A DNA stretch of 64,000 bases from Aquirufa lenticrescens (GTDB lineage Bacteria > Bacteroidota > Bacteroidia > Cytophagales > Spirosomataceae), in assembly GCF_019916085.1 (NCBI RefSeq), contig NZ_CP049834.1, positions 1,812,501-1,876,500 on the forward strand, in the 5' to 3' direction. The position numbers and the translations under genes are program-made. Positions 54,637 to 62,057 of this stretch are shown here, one piece after another. The first letter of the stretch is position 1, and every line of letters begins with the position of its first letter. The notes below the pieces were generated by a model, which had not been told where the DNA came from, searched no databases, and saw only the letters and a program-made list of their open reading frames with translations.

Positions 54637-55689
54637 TTATAGACCTAAGATCTTTTTGTTGAACTCTTCATCAGCTCCGGTTCCTGCGAAATCATCGAAG
54701 ACCTTTTCAGTTGCTTTGATGATGTGGCTCGCGATGAACGGCGCACCCTCCGTAGCTCCCTGAACAGGATCTTTGATACAGCATTCCCATTCTAACACTG
54801 CCCATCCGTCGTATCCGTATTGGGTTAATTTAGAGAAGATGCTTTTGAAATCTACCTGTCCGTCACCTAATGAACGGAAACGGCCTGCGCGGTTAATCCA
54901 AGATTGGTAGCCACCGTACACCCCTTGCTTGCCTGTTGGGTTGAACTCAGCGTCTTTTACGTGGAACATCTTGATGCGCTCGTGGTAGAAGTCAATGTAT
55001 TGTTTGTAGTCCAAAGCCTGTAACACAAAGTGCGATGGATCATACAATAAATTTGCGCGTTTGTGACCTTTTACTTCGTCTAAGAACATTTCGAATGTCA
55101 CGCCATCGTGCAAATCTTCACCTGGGTGAATCTCGTAGCATAAATCAACGCCACATTCATCGAAGGTATTCAAGATAGGTAACCACCGGCGACCTAATTC
55201 TTTGAAACCTTGCTCTACTAATCCGGCTGGACGTTGTGGCCAAGGATAAACCGTGTGCCACATCAATGCGCCAGAGAAAGTCGCGTGTGCGTTTAAACCT
55301 AAGTTTTGGGACGCTTTCGCCGCATACTTTAATTGTTGGATCGCCCATTCGGTGCGTGCTTTTGGATTTCCTTTCACGGAATCTGGAGCGAATGCATCGA
55401 AACCAAGGTCGTAGGCTGGGTTAACTGCCACTAATTGACCTTGAAGGTGGGTAGATAATTCGGTGATTTGTAAGCCTTTGGCAGCTAACATTCCTACGAT
55501 TTCATCGCAATAAGTCTTCGACTCAGCTGCTTTTTGTAAATCAATGCAACGTGAATCCCAAGACGGAATCTGCACCCCTTTGTAACCTAAAGAGGCTACC
55601 CAAGTTGTGATACTATCTAAGGAATTAAATGGGGCTTCGTCGCCCATAAATTGTGCCAAAAATATCGCTGGCCCTTGAATCGTTTTCAT
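54637..55689 (-). CDS. Sugar phosphate isomerase/epimerase family TIM barrel protein
   Basis: 350 residues, no signal peptide. Xylose-isomerase-like TIM barrel with candidate metal ligands in LCYEIHPGEDLHDG, NLLYDPSHF, MFHVKDAEF and AVLEWECC. Such proteins act on sugars, inositols or keto-sugars. It is the last gene of a minus-strand operon behind two Gfo/Idh/MocA oxidoreductases (13-bp and 7-bp gaps), a combination common in inositol and 3-keto-sugar pathways. The exact substrate is not evident. Confidence 0.9.
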   Translation of the reverse strand: MKTIQGPAIFLAQFMGDEAPFNSLDSITTWVASLGYKGVQIPSWDSRCIDLQKAAESKTYCDEIVGMLAAKGLQITELSTHLQGQLVAVNPAYDLGFDAFAPDSVKGNPKARTEWAIQQLKYAAKASQNLGLNAHATFSGALMWHTVYPWPQRPAGLVEQGFKELGRRWLPILNTFDECGVDLCYEIHPGEDLHDGVTFEMFLDEVKGHKRANLLYDPSHFVLQALDYKQYIDFYHERIKMFHVKDAEFNPTGKQGVYGGYQSWINRAGRFRSLGDGQVDFKSIFSKLTQYGYDGWAVLEWECCIKDPVQGATEGAPFIASHIIKATEKVFDDFAGTGADEEFNKKILGL

Positions 55690-55702
55690 ATGTTCTAAAG
55701 GT

Positions 55703-56848
55703 TTAGATTTTTACCCATTTTTGAGAACGCGTCGAATCTAAGATGCGCTCGCAAATTAATAATTCGCGGTATCCGTCAGCAAAAGTAGGATATTTTGGGT
55801 TTTCTGGTTGTTTTCCAGCTTCTACAGCCGCATATACTTCTTTGAATAATTGCTTCGACGTATCAGAGAAACCTTCGTTATGTCCTCCAGGGAAGGTCAT
55901 CAAGGCAGTTGCTTCTGGGTAGGCCAAAGAAGGATCACGCATCAACACCTGATTCGCTTGATCACGGTTACCAATCCACATTTCGTTAGGCGACTCTGAG
56001 TTAAACGCAAAAGTCTTGTTCGAACCAGAAATCTCTAATTTCAATTGGTTCTTACGACCCGCTGAAACTTGAGATACCGTTACACAACCACGGTTGCCAT
56101 TGTCAAAACGCAATAAAACGTTCGCATGGTCTTCCGTATTAATGTGTACATCCGCATAGTCTTCTGGTTGCAACATTTTGCCTGAATAAGTCTCTACCGG
56201 CTTCAAAGGCTTCTTGCGCACTTTGTGAACCGTGTTGAAATCAGCCATTACTTCAACTGTTTTCAATCCTGTGATGTATTCAATGACGTCTAATAAGTGA
56301 GAACCGATATCTGCGATAGCGCGGGAATCACCTGATTTGTCCGGCTCTAAACGCCAGTTATAATCCGTATTGTAGAATAACCAATCTTGCAAATAGCTAC
56401 CGATGATCGAATAGATTTCGCCTAAATCGCCTTTTTCTCGCATCGTCTTCATTTGACGAACTAAAGGATAGTAGCGAAGGTTAAAGTGAACCGCATTCAC
56501 TAAGCCCGTTTTAGCCGCTAATTCGACTAATTCCTCTGCTTCGTGTAGGTCTTTTGCCAAAGGCTTCTCGCAAACCACGTGTTTCCCGGCTAATAAGGCC
56601 GCTTTCGACTGCGAATAGTGTAAGAAGTTAGGTGTACAAATGTGCACACATTGAATATCCTCTTGCTTCAATAAATCTTCAAACGTATACCAACGGCCAA
56701 TGCCTAATTGCTTTGCTTTCGCTTCTGCTAATTCGATGGTCACTTCGCAAAGCGCAGCTACATCAATGTTAGGTAAACGGCGTAATGCTTCGATATGTGC
56801 GGGTCCGATAAAACCGGTTCCTACGATTCCAACTTTGATTTTCGTCAT
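55703..56848 (-). CDS. Gfo/Idh/MocA family oxidoreductase (second of a tandem pair)
   Basis: 381 residues from ATG 56848 (MTKIKVGIVGTGFIG); an ATG six codons earlier would overlap the upstream stop and is not used. Rossmann motif VGIVGTGFIGPAHIE, the EKP motif (VVCEKPLAKDL) and the family's HFNLRYYP segment in the middle of the protein. The C-terminal domain carries DIGSHLLDVIEYITGL, with the Asp and His of the catalytic site. Dehydrogenation or reduction of a sugar or cyclitol with NAD(P) is expected. Lies 7 bp after the paralogue upstream. Confidence 0.9.
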   Translation of the reverse strand: MTKIKVGIVGTGFIGPAHIEALRRLPNIDVAALCEVTIELAEAKAKQLGIGRWYTFEDLLKQEDIQCVHICTPNFLHYSQSKAALLAGKHVVCEKPLAKDLHEAEELVELAAKTGLVNAVHFNLRYYPLVRQMKTMREKGDLGEIYSIIGSYLQDWLFYNTDYNWRLEPDKSGDSRAIADIGSHLLDVIEYITGLKTVEVMADFNTVHKVRKKPLKPVETYSGKMLQPEDYADVHINTEDHANVLLRFDNGNRGCVTVSQVSAGRKNQLKLEISGSNKTFAFNSESPNEMWIGNRDQANQVLMRDPSLAYPEATALMTFPGGHNEGFSDTSKQLFKEVYAAVEAGKQPENPKYPTFADGYRELLICERILDSTRSQKWVKI

Positions 56849-56855
56849 GGTTATA

Positions 56856-58052
56856 TTATAGTTCAAATTTTGTCCACTTGTTTGTATTGTCTTGGGATGA
56901 TCTCACCACATTTTCGATGAAAGCCATTCCCATGATTCCCTCGTCGATTCCTGGGAAATCGTACAAAGGATCCTGCGCTTTTCCTTCCCATCTCGCTCTT
57001 AGTGCAAAAGCAAAATTACGGTAGATGTTCGCAAAAGTCTCCACATAGCCTTCTGGGTGACCCGCTGGCTGACGTGTATGCGCATTCGCGGCAGGAGATA
57101 GCTGGCCTACGGCCGTACGAATAATCCGCGCTCCTTCGTCGCGCGTCCTAAATACCATCGTATTCGGCTCCATTTGGTGCCAAGTAATGCCCGCCTTGCT
57201 TCCATAGATACGGAAGTTGAAGTCGTTTTCTTCGCCGTTGCAGATTTGTGAGCAATGTAAAATACCTTTGGCCCCATTATCATAATGGATTAAGATATTG
57301 CCATCGTCATCCAGCATTCTGCCCTCCACGAAGATCGTCAGATCCGCGCAAAGCTCTTTAATATGTAATCCAGTGATGTATTCTATCAAATTCTCGCAGT
57401 GCGTTCCAATGTCACCAATGGCACCTGCGGCACCGCAACGCGCTGGATCTGTTCTCCACGCCGCTTGCTTTTGGCCTGTCGCCTCTACTAGGTCGATTAA
57501 CCAACCCTGTGGATATTCTACGATGATCTTACGAATTTCGCCTAGCTGACCTGAGTCCACTAAGTGTTTCGCCTCCTTCACCATCGGATAAGCCGTATAG
57601 TTGTGAGTCAAAGCAAAAATCAAGCCTGATTTTTCAATGATTTTCTTCAATTCTTTCGCTTCTGCTAGATTCAAAGTCGCTGGCTTATCGCAAACGACAT
57701 GGAATCCATTCTCCAACGCCATTTTAGCGGCAGGGAAGTGCACGTGATTAGGCGTTACGATGGAAACGAAGTCCATTCGCTCGCCTTCAGGTAATTCCTT
57801 TTCTTTCAAAATCATCTCCTCATACGAACCGTAAACGCGGTTTTCTGGAAGATAAAGGGCTTCGCCAGTGGCTTTTGATTTTTCTGCGCTGGAACTAAAT
57901 GCGCCGCAAACTAATTCGATTTCTCCGTCTAATTGGGAACCGCGACGGTGAACTGCACCGATGAAAGCCTCTTGACTTCCACCAATCATTCCCATTCTGA
58001 TTTTCCTACTTTGGCGTGATTTTGCCTGTGTAGCAGAACCTCCTTGAATCAT
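56856..58052 (-). CDS. Gfo/Idh/MocA family oxidoreductase (first of a tandem pair)
   Basis: 398 residues from ATG 58052 (MIQGGSATQAKSRQS); the frame is open further but this start is near the expected fold. The nucleotide-binding loop is MGMIGGSQEAFIG, a variant seen in a subset of this family in place of GxGxxG. The EKP-equivalent is VVCDKPATLN (Asp for Glu), and the active-site segment is DIGTHCENLIEYITGL. It differs clearly from the paralogue 7 bp downstream, so the two probably act on successive or different substrates. It is divergent from an MFS transporter with a palindrome between them. Confidence 0.9.
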   Translation of the reverse strand: MIQGGSATQAKSRQSRKIRMGMIGGSQEAFIGAVHRRGSQLDGEIELVCGAFSSSAEKSKATGEALYLPENRVYGSYEEMILKEKELPEGERMDFVSIVTPNHVHFPAAKMALENGFHVVCDKPATLNLAEAKELKKIIEKSGLIFALTHNYTAYPMVKEAKHLVDSGQLGEIRKIIVEYPQGWLIDLVEATGQKQAAWRTDPARCGAAGAIGDIGTHCENLIEYITGLHIKELCADLTIFVEGRMLDDDGNILIHYDNGAKGILHCSQICNGEENDFNFRIYGSKAGITWHQMEPNTMVFRTRDEGARIIRTAVGQLSPAANAHTRQPAGHPEGYVETFANIYRNFAFALRARWEGKAQDPLYDFPGIDEGIMGMAFIENVVRSSQDNTNKWTKFEL

Positions 58053-58122
58053 AATTTTTATAGATTTAGATATGTTACAAAAATAGAGCAAAATTTGGTT
58101 TTCTAGCCTCTAAATCCCTCTT

Positions 58123-58143
58123 TTTTTAGAATAATTCTAAAAA
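58123..58143. promoter_or_regulatory. Perfect 21-bp palindrome in a divergent promoter region
   Basis: TTTTTAGAAT and ATTCTAAAAA flank a single central A. It lies 71 bp before the minus-strand oxidoreductase start and 123 bp before the MFS start, suited to controlling both. No exact TAnnTTTG box was found in the 213-bp gap, which is otherwise AT-rich. Confidence 0.5.
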
Positions 58144-58265
58144 TATTTGCCTTTAGATGCCATTATCCGAAAAACTTTTTGTTTTTTTGTTACGATTTTT
58201 CCAATGAAGAATTTAATTTTTTTAAGAATTACCAATCTAAACTATTTATCTAAACTCAAACAATT

Positions 58266-59474
58266 ATGAATCAAACGGTTAATGCCAATCGATTATTTTT
58301 GGCGTCTTGTTTTGCACTCATCACCACTTCTATGGCCTTCGGGATCCGTGCAGGTGTTTTAACTCAGCTTGGTGTTAGTTTCCAATTGGATAACGAACAA
58401 TTAGGTTATGTAAACCAAATGGCTTTCCTAGGTTTTCCTATCGCGATGATCATCGGTGGCCCTTTGTACAATGTGTTAGGACCTAAAAAAATCATTTGGG
58501 TGGCGTTCTTTACGCACGTGATTGGTCTTATTATGACGATTTTCTCAGGTGGTTTTTGGACTCTATTATTATCAACTTTCTTTGTAGGATTCGGTAATGG
58601 TACAGTAGAAGCTGCTTGTAACCCGATGATTTCGGATATGTTCGAAGGAAAGGACAAGACTAAAATGTTAAACCGTTTCCACATGTGGTTCCCAGGCGGT
58701 ATCGTTATTGCGACTTTATTGTCTCAATTTATGACGGACAACAACATGGGCTGGCAATTGCAAATCGCAGCTATCTTAGTTCCAGCGGTTATTTATGCGT
58801 ATTTATTCTACGGTCAAGCATTCCCAGTAGCGAAAGTAGAAGGTGGAGCTTCGACAGGTGAAAACTTCAAAGCGATGTTATCTCCTATTTACTTGTTTAT
58901 GTTAGCTTGTATGGCTTTAACAGCGATCTCGGAATTCGGTCCGGAACAATGGATTGGGCCAATTATGGGTCAAGCGGGAGCAAGTCCAATGATCATTTTG
59001 GCTATCGTAACAGGTTTAATGGCCGTAGGTCGTTACTTCGCAGGTCCTATTGTTCACAAATTAGATGCTGGCGGCGTGTTATTAGTTTCAGCTATTTTAA
59101 CCGCAGTAGGCGTTTACTTAATGAGTGGAGCTACAGGTAATATGGTCTACGTTTCAGCGATTATCTTCGCCTTAGGTGTATGCTATTTCTGGCCAACTAT
59201 GATCGGTTATGTAGCAGAAAACATTCCATTAACAGGTGCTTTTGGCCTTTCGATTATGGGTGGTATGGGTATGTTTGCTACATCAATCTTCCAACCTATC
59301 ATCGGTTCTTGGTTAGATGCAAATACAGCTGAGGCTGCTAAGACAATGACGGGTGATGCAGTCGCATTAGCTGCAGGTCAAGCAACAATGGCTCAAATGG
59401 TATTATTCCCTTCGATCTTAATCGTGGCATTTGCAGGTCTTTATTTCTTCGGAAAGAAAGCATCTCACGCTTAG
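58266..59474 (+). CDS. MFS transporter, sugar-type
   Basis: 402 residues, about 12 membrane segments, no signal. Conserved pieces include FGIRAGVLTQLGV, GGPLYNVLGPKK (the loop 2-3 motif of MFS proteins), GNGTVEAACNPM in helix 4 and FGLSIMGGMGMFATS. It imports or exports a small molecule over the inner membrane. It is divergent from the isomerase and Gfo/Idh operon and shares its control region, so its substrate is probably that operon's sugar or cyclitol. It is followed by a terminator that touches the next start codon. Confidence 0.88.
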   Translation: MNQTVNANRLFLASCFALITTSMAFGIRAGVLTQLGVSFQLDNEQLGYVNQMAFLGFPIAMIIGGPLYNVLGPKKIIWVAFFTHVIGLIMTIFSGGFWTLLLSTFFVGFGNGTVEAACNPMISDMFEGKDKTKMLNRFHMWFPGGIVIATLLSQFMTDNNMGWQLQIAAILVPAVIYAYLFYGQAFPVAKVEGGASTGENFKAMLSPIYLFMLACMALTAISEFGPEQWIGPIMGQAGASPMIILAIVTGLMAVGRYFAGPIVHKLDAGGVLLVSAILTAVGVYLMSGATGNMVYVSAIIFALGVCYFWPTMIGYVAENIPLTGAFGLSIMGGMGMFATSIFQPIIGSWLDANTAEAAKTMTGDAVALAAGQATMAQMVLFPSILIVAFAGLYFFGKKASHA

Positions 59475-59495
59475 TCTAGAATTTTAGTTAATTTA

Positions 59496-59521
59496 GGGGG
59501 CTCGAAAGGCCCCCTTTTTTT
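59496..59521 (+). terminator. Terminator whose T run abuts the next start codon
   Basis: GGGGGC and GCCCCC arms on a GAAA-containing loop, then seven T (59515-59521); the ATG of the cyclophilin gene starts at 59522. Confidence 0.87.
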
Positions 59522-60100
59522 ATGCGTTACCTGATCTTATTCGCTTTCTTGATTTTTGCGTGCAAGCCTAATTGGCGGATTGATCCTGCCAAAGTCAAGG
59601 AGGAATTGCAGGCCCAGGCAGCACAAAACACAGAGCGCAAGATAAAGATAGAAACCCGTTTAGGGGACTTTGAACTTGAGTTAGATGACCGAACACCCTT
59701 GCATTCTGTGAACTTTATACGCCTCGTCAAAATGGGCTATTTCAGCGATCGCTATTTCTACCGTAATGTGTATGAAATCGGAATTCAGGGTGGAGGAGAG
59801 TATTTTGATCGCTTGAACTACCTGGTTCCGGCGGAGTATCTGGACGAGCTGCGACCTGTGCGTGGAACCATTGCGATGGCCCGATATGATGAGGGGAATC
59901 CACTTCAATCCTCGTCACCCACCGAGTTTTTCATTGTGACAGATTCAGAACAAGCCCGTCGTTTTTATCGGAAATACGTGGTTTTTGGCAAAGTCACCAA
60001 AGGTATGGCCGTGGTTGATTCCATCAAAAAGGAGCGTTCTTATGATGAAAAGCCGGTTATTCCGGTGAGGTTTTCGATGTCTGTTTTGGACCCCAAATAA
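59522..60100 (+). CDS. Lipoprotein peptidyl-prolyl cis-trans isomerase (cyclophilin type)
   Basis: 192 residues with a lipoprotein signal (MRYLILFAFLIFAC, Cys14), so it is anchored in an envelope membrane. The cyclophilin domain (about 40-190) has the core motifs: GDFELELDDRTPLHSVNFIRL, FYRNVYEIGIQGGGE with the catalytic Arg and Gln, RGTIAMAR, SSPTEFFIV and VVFGKVTKGMAVVDSI. It assists folding of envelope proteins. The start is directly after a terminator. Its last 44 bp overlap the 3' end of the convergent symporter gene. Confidence 0.92.
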   Translation: MRYLILFAFLIFACKPNWRIDPAKVKEELQAQAAQNTERKIKIETRLGDFELELDDRTPLHSVNFIRLVKMGYFSDRYFYRNVYEIGIQGGGEYFDRLNYLVPAEYLDELRPVRGTIAMARYDEGNPLQSSSPTEFFIVTDSEQARRFYRKYVVFGKVTKGMAVVDSIKKERSYDEKPVIPVRFSMSVLDPK

Positions 60101-61718
60101 GACTTAACAGAAGGGCGATTGCCATTACCATTAAGCAGCCTAATACGTTTAGCCAAAGAAAGGCCATCCATTCTACTTTCCAAGCATAAATTACAAAAGC
60201 CTCAGCAATCAATGCGGCGATGAAAACCTGCGTCCCCGTCGTTCTTGGAAGGTAAAAGGCACACAAGAAAATGCCTAAAATGGTACCATAAAACCAAGAT
60301 CCTAGAATATTAACCACTTCTATCAGGCTTCCCATATTTACCGCAAAAGTCGCGACGACTAAACAAAGTGCCCCCCAGCCTAAGGTGATGAGTTTCGATA
60401 TCCACCAATAATGTTGGTTTCCACGATCAGGCGCGATAAATCGTTCATAAATATCGACCATCGAAGTAGAAGTCAAGGACCCAAAAGCAGAGGCCATCGA
60501 TCCCATCGATGAGAGTAAAATCATCGCAATGAGGAAACCTACAATCCCGATAGGTAATTGATTGATAATATAATGTAAGAAGATGTAGTTCGTGTCTTGG
60601 GTTTCCGTCTCTGGTTTTGCTGTTTTTAAAAGGGCTACCGCTTTTTCTTGAGTGGCCGCGGCTTGCTTGTTTAAGTCATTTAGGCGAGAATAATCTTTCT
60701 GTAAAATGGCGGATTTTTTTGCTTCGAAAATTGCCCCTTTCTCCTGATCAATGACCTGATGCCCCGGTACTGATGCCCAAACGGCCTCCGTATTCTTATT
60801 AAAGAACGTAGGCGGGGCATTAAATTGGTAATAGGTGAATACTAAAATACCCACTAACAAGATGAAGAACTGCATCGGAATCTTGAGGAAACCGTTCATT
60901 AATAAACCTTTTTTGATCTCGCCAGCAGAAACGCCGGATAAGTAGCGGCCTACTTGGCTTTGGTCCGTACCGAAATACGACAACTGTAAAAAGAAGCCAC
61001 CAATGATCCCAGACCAAATGTTATAGCGGTTATTCAAATCGAATTTCCAATCGATCAAATTCACTTTACCCATCTTGCCCGCAATCTGTAGGGATTCTTT
61101 GACGCCGATTTCGTCTGGAAGCTGAGCAATGATATAGACGCCGACGAAAACCATCCCGACGAGAACAACGGCCATTTGCAACATTTGAGTGTAGGAAATG
61201 GCTTTAGATCCACCCAGCATACAATAGGTAGTGACGATGGCGGCGGTTACGGCATTTGTCCAAGTTAAATCCCAACCTAATAGGGTAGAAAGAATAATGG
61301 ATGGAGCAGCGATGGTCACACCAGTGGATAAGGCACGCGGGATTAGGAAGAGGAGGGAAGTCAGCACCCGGGTTTTGGCATCAAATCGATTCTCTAAAAA
61401 TTCGTAAGCCGTATATACTTTTAAGGAAAAATAATGTGGGATGAAGGTCACCGAAAGGATAATCATCGCAATAGGTAGACCTAAGTAGAACTGCACAAAA
61501 CGCATTCCATCGTGGTAAGCTTGGCCTGGAACGGATAAGAAGGTAATCGCTGAAGCCTGCGTGGCCATCACGGAAAGTAAAATATGGTACCAGGGAAGTT
61601 CTCGATCTGCTAACAGAAAACCCTGTAAGGAATGCTTTGTTTGCTTTCCTTTCCAGCTGCCATACGCCACAATTCCACCAATTGTAGCTAACAAAACGAT
61701 CCAATCGAGTGCTTGCAT
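60057..61718 (-). CDS. Sodium:solute symporter (SSS/SLC5 family)
   Basis: 553 residues, about 13 to 14 membrane segments. SSS features: the first-helix region ALDWIVLLATIGGIVAYGSW, YTAYEFLENRFDAKTRVLTS, YFGTDQSQVGRYLSG and SMASAFGSLTSTSMVDIYERF. A hydrophilic insertion of about 70 residues (around 300-370; FFNKNTEAVW, AAATQEKAVALLKTAK) is seen in many Bacteroidota SSS proteins. It imports a sugar, sialic acid or other organic solute with Na+. A 29-residue membrane ORF ends two bases before its start, and its 3' end overlaps the convergent cyclophilin gene by 44 bp. Confidence 0.93.
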   Translation of the reverse strand: MQALDWIVLLATIGGIVAYGSWKGKQTKHSLQGFLLADRELPWYHILLSVMATQASAITFLSVPGQAYHDGMRFVQFYLGLPIAMIILSVTFIPHYFSLKVYTAYEFLENRFDAKTRVLTSLLFLIPRALSTGVTIAAPSIILSTLLGWDLTWTNAVTAAIVTTYCMLGGSKAISYTQMLQMAVVLVGMVFVGVYIIAQLPDEIGVKESLQIAGKMGKVNLIDWKFDLNNRYNIWSGIIGGFFLQLSYFGTDQSQVGRYLSGVSAGEIKKGLLMNGFLKIPMQFFILLVGILVFTYYQFNAPPTFFNKNTEAVWASVPGHQVIDQEKGAIFEAKKSAILQKDYSRLNDLNKQAAATQEKAVALLKTAKPETETQDTNYIFLHYIINQLPIGIVGFLIAMILLSSMGSMASAFGSLTSTSMVDIYERFIAPDRGNQHYWWISKLITLGWGALCLVVATFAVNMGSLIEVVNILGSWFYGTILGIFLCAFYLPRTTGTQVFIAALIAEAFVIYAWKVEWMAFLWLNVLGCLMVMAIALLLSLIWGPKQTSKTSPE

Positions 61719-61720
61719 AG

Positions 61721-61810
61721 CTACTTAAAGGTTTCAGTTAAATAAATGAATGTCGCAATAACTCCGATGAGGAAAGCCATTAAAGCGACATACCAGCGAC
61801 TGAATTTCAT
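61721..61810 (-). CDS. 29-residue single-helix membrane peptide upstream of the SSS symporter
   Basis: The ATG at 61810 opens a 29-codon frame encoding MKFSRWYVALMAFLIGVIAT followed by FIYLTETFK. It has a positively charged start, one hydrophobic helix of about 16 residues and a short tail. It stops two bases before the symporter ATG, and a TAACTTTG -7 box lies about 20 bp before it, so it heads the transcript and may be translationally coupled. I know no family; it could be a symporter partner or a leader peptide. Confidence 0.6.
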   Translation of the reverse strand: MKFSRWYVALMAFLIGVIATFIYLTETFK

Positions 61811-61828
61811 AGGAGGTTTATTTTAGCC

Positions 61829-61836
61829 CAAAGTTA
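61829..61836 (-). promoter_or_regulatory. -7 promoter box (TAACTTTG) for the small ORF and symporter
   Basis: On the minus strand TAACTTTG matches TAnnTTTG and lies about 19 bp before the ATG at 61810. No clear TTG is found 19 bases upstream. The predicted leader is very short. Confidence 0.5.
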
Positions 61837-61861
61837 ATCCAATATTTATATTTAAAAGCTT

Positions 61862-61891
61862 TTGAATTTTTAAAATTGCTGACTACCTTTG
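61862..61891 (+). promoter_or_regulatory. Promoter of tRNA-Leu (TTG-N19-TACCTTTG)
   Basis: TTG at 61862-61864 and TACCTTTG at 61884-61891 have the ideal 19-base spacing of Bacteroidota housekeeping promoters, 12 bp before the tRNA. Confidence 0.8.
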
Positions 61892-61903
61892 CACTCCAAA
61901 TTC

Positions 61904-61988
61904 GCGGGTGTGGTGGAATTGGTAGACATACCAGACTTAGGATCTGGCGCCGCGAGGCATGGGGGTTCGAGTCCCTTCACCCGTACCA
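61904..61988 (+). tRNA. tRNA-Leu (anticodon UAG)
   Basis: An 85-base class II tRNA. The acceptor stem GCGGGTG pairs with CACCCGT (one G-T), the anticodon arm CCAGA-CTTAGGA-TCTGG gives anticodon TAG reading CUA-type Leu codons. A variable arm, GGTTCGAGTCC T-arm and an encoded 3' CCA (61986-61988) are present. It has a well-formed promoter upstream and a terminator 9 bp downstream, so it is a single-gene unit. Confidence 0.95.
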
Positions 61989-61996
61989 ATGGCAAG

Positions 61997-62032
61997 CCCT
62001 CAACACCAAAAAGGTTTTGAGGGTTTTATTTT
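61997..62032 (+). terminator. Terminator of tRNA-Leu
   Basis: CCCTCAACACC pairs with GGTTTTGAGGG (one mismatch) on an AAAAA loop, followed by TTTTATTTT. It lies just before the trigger factor gene. Confidence 0.8.
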
Positions 62033-62057
62033 AAAGGCTAATTATAAATAAAAACAA

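Noticed and set aside
61811-61817. Shine-Dalgarno sequence for the 29-residue ORF
   Set aside because: AGGAGG is on the plus strand; on the coding (minus) strand it reads CCTCCT, which is not a ribosome-binding sequence.
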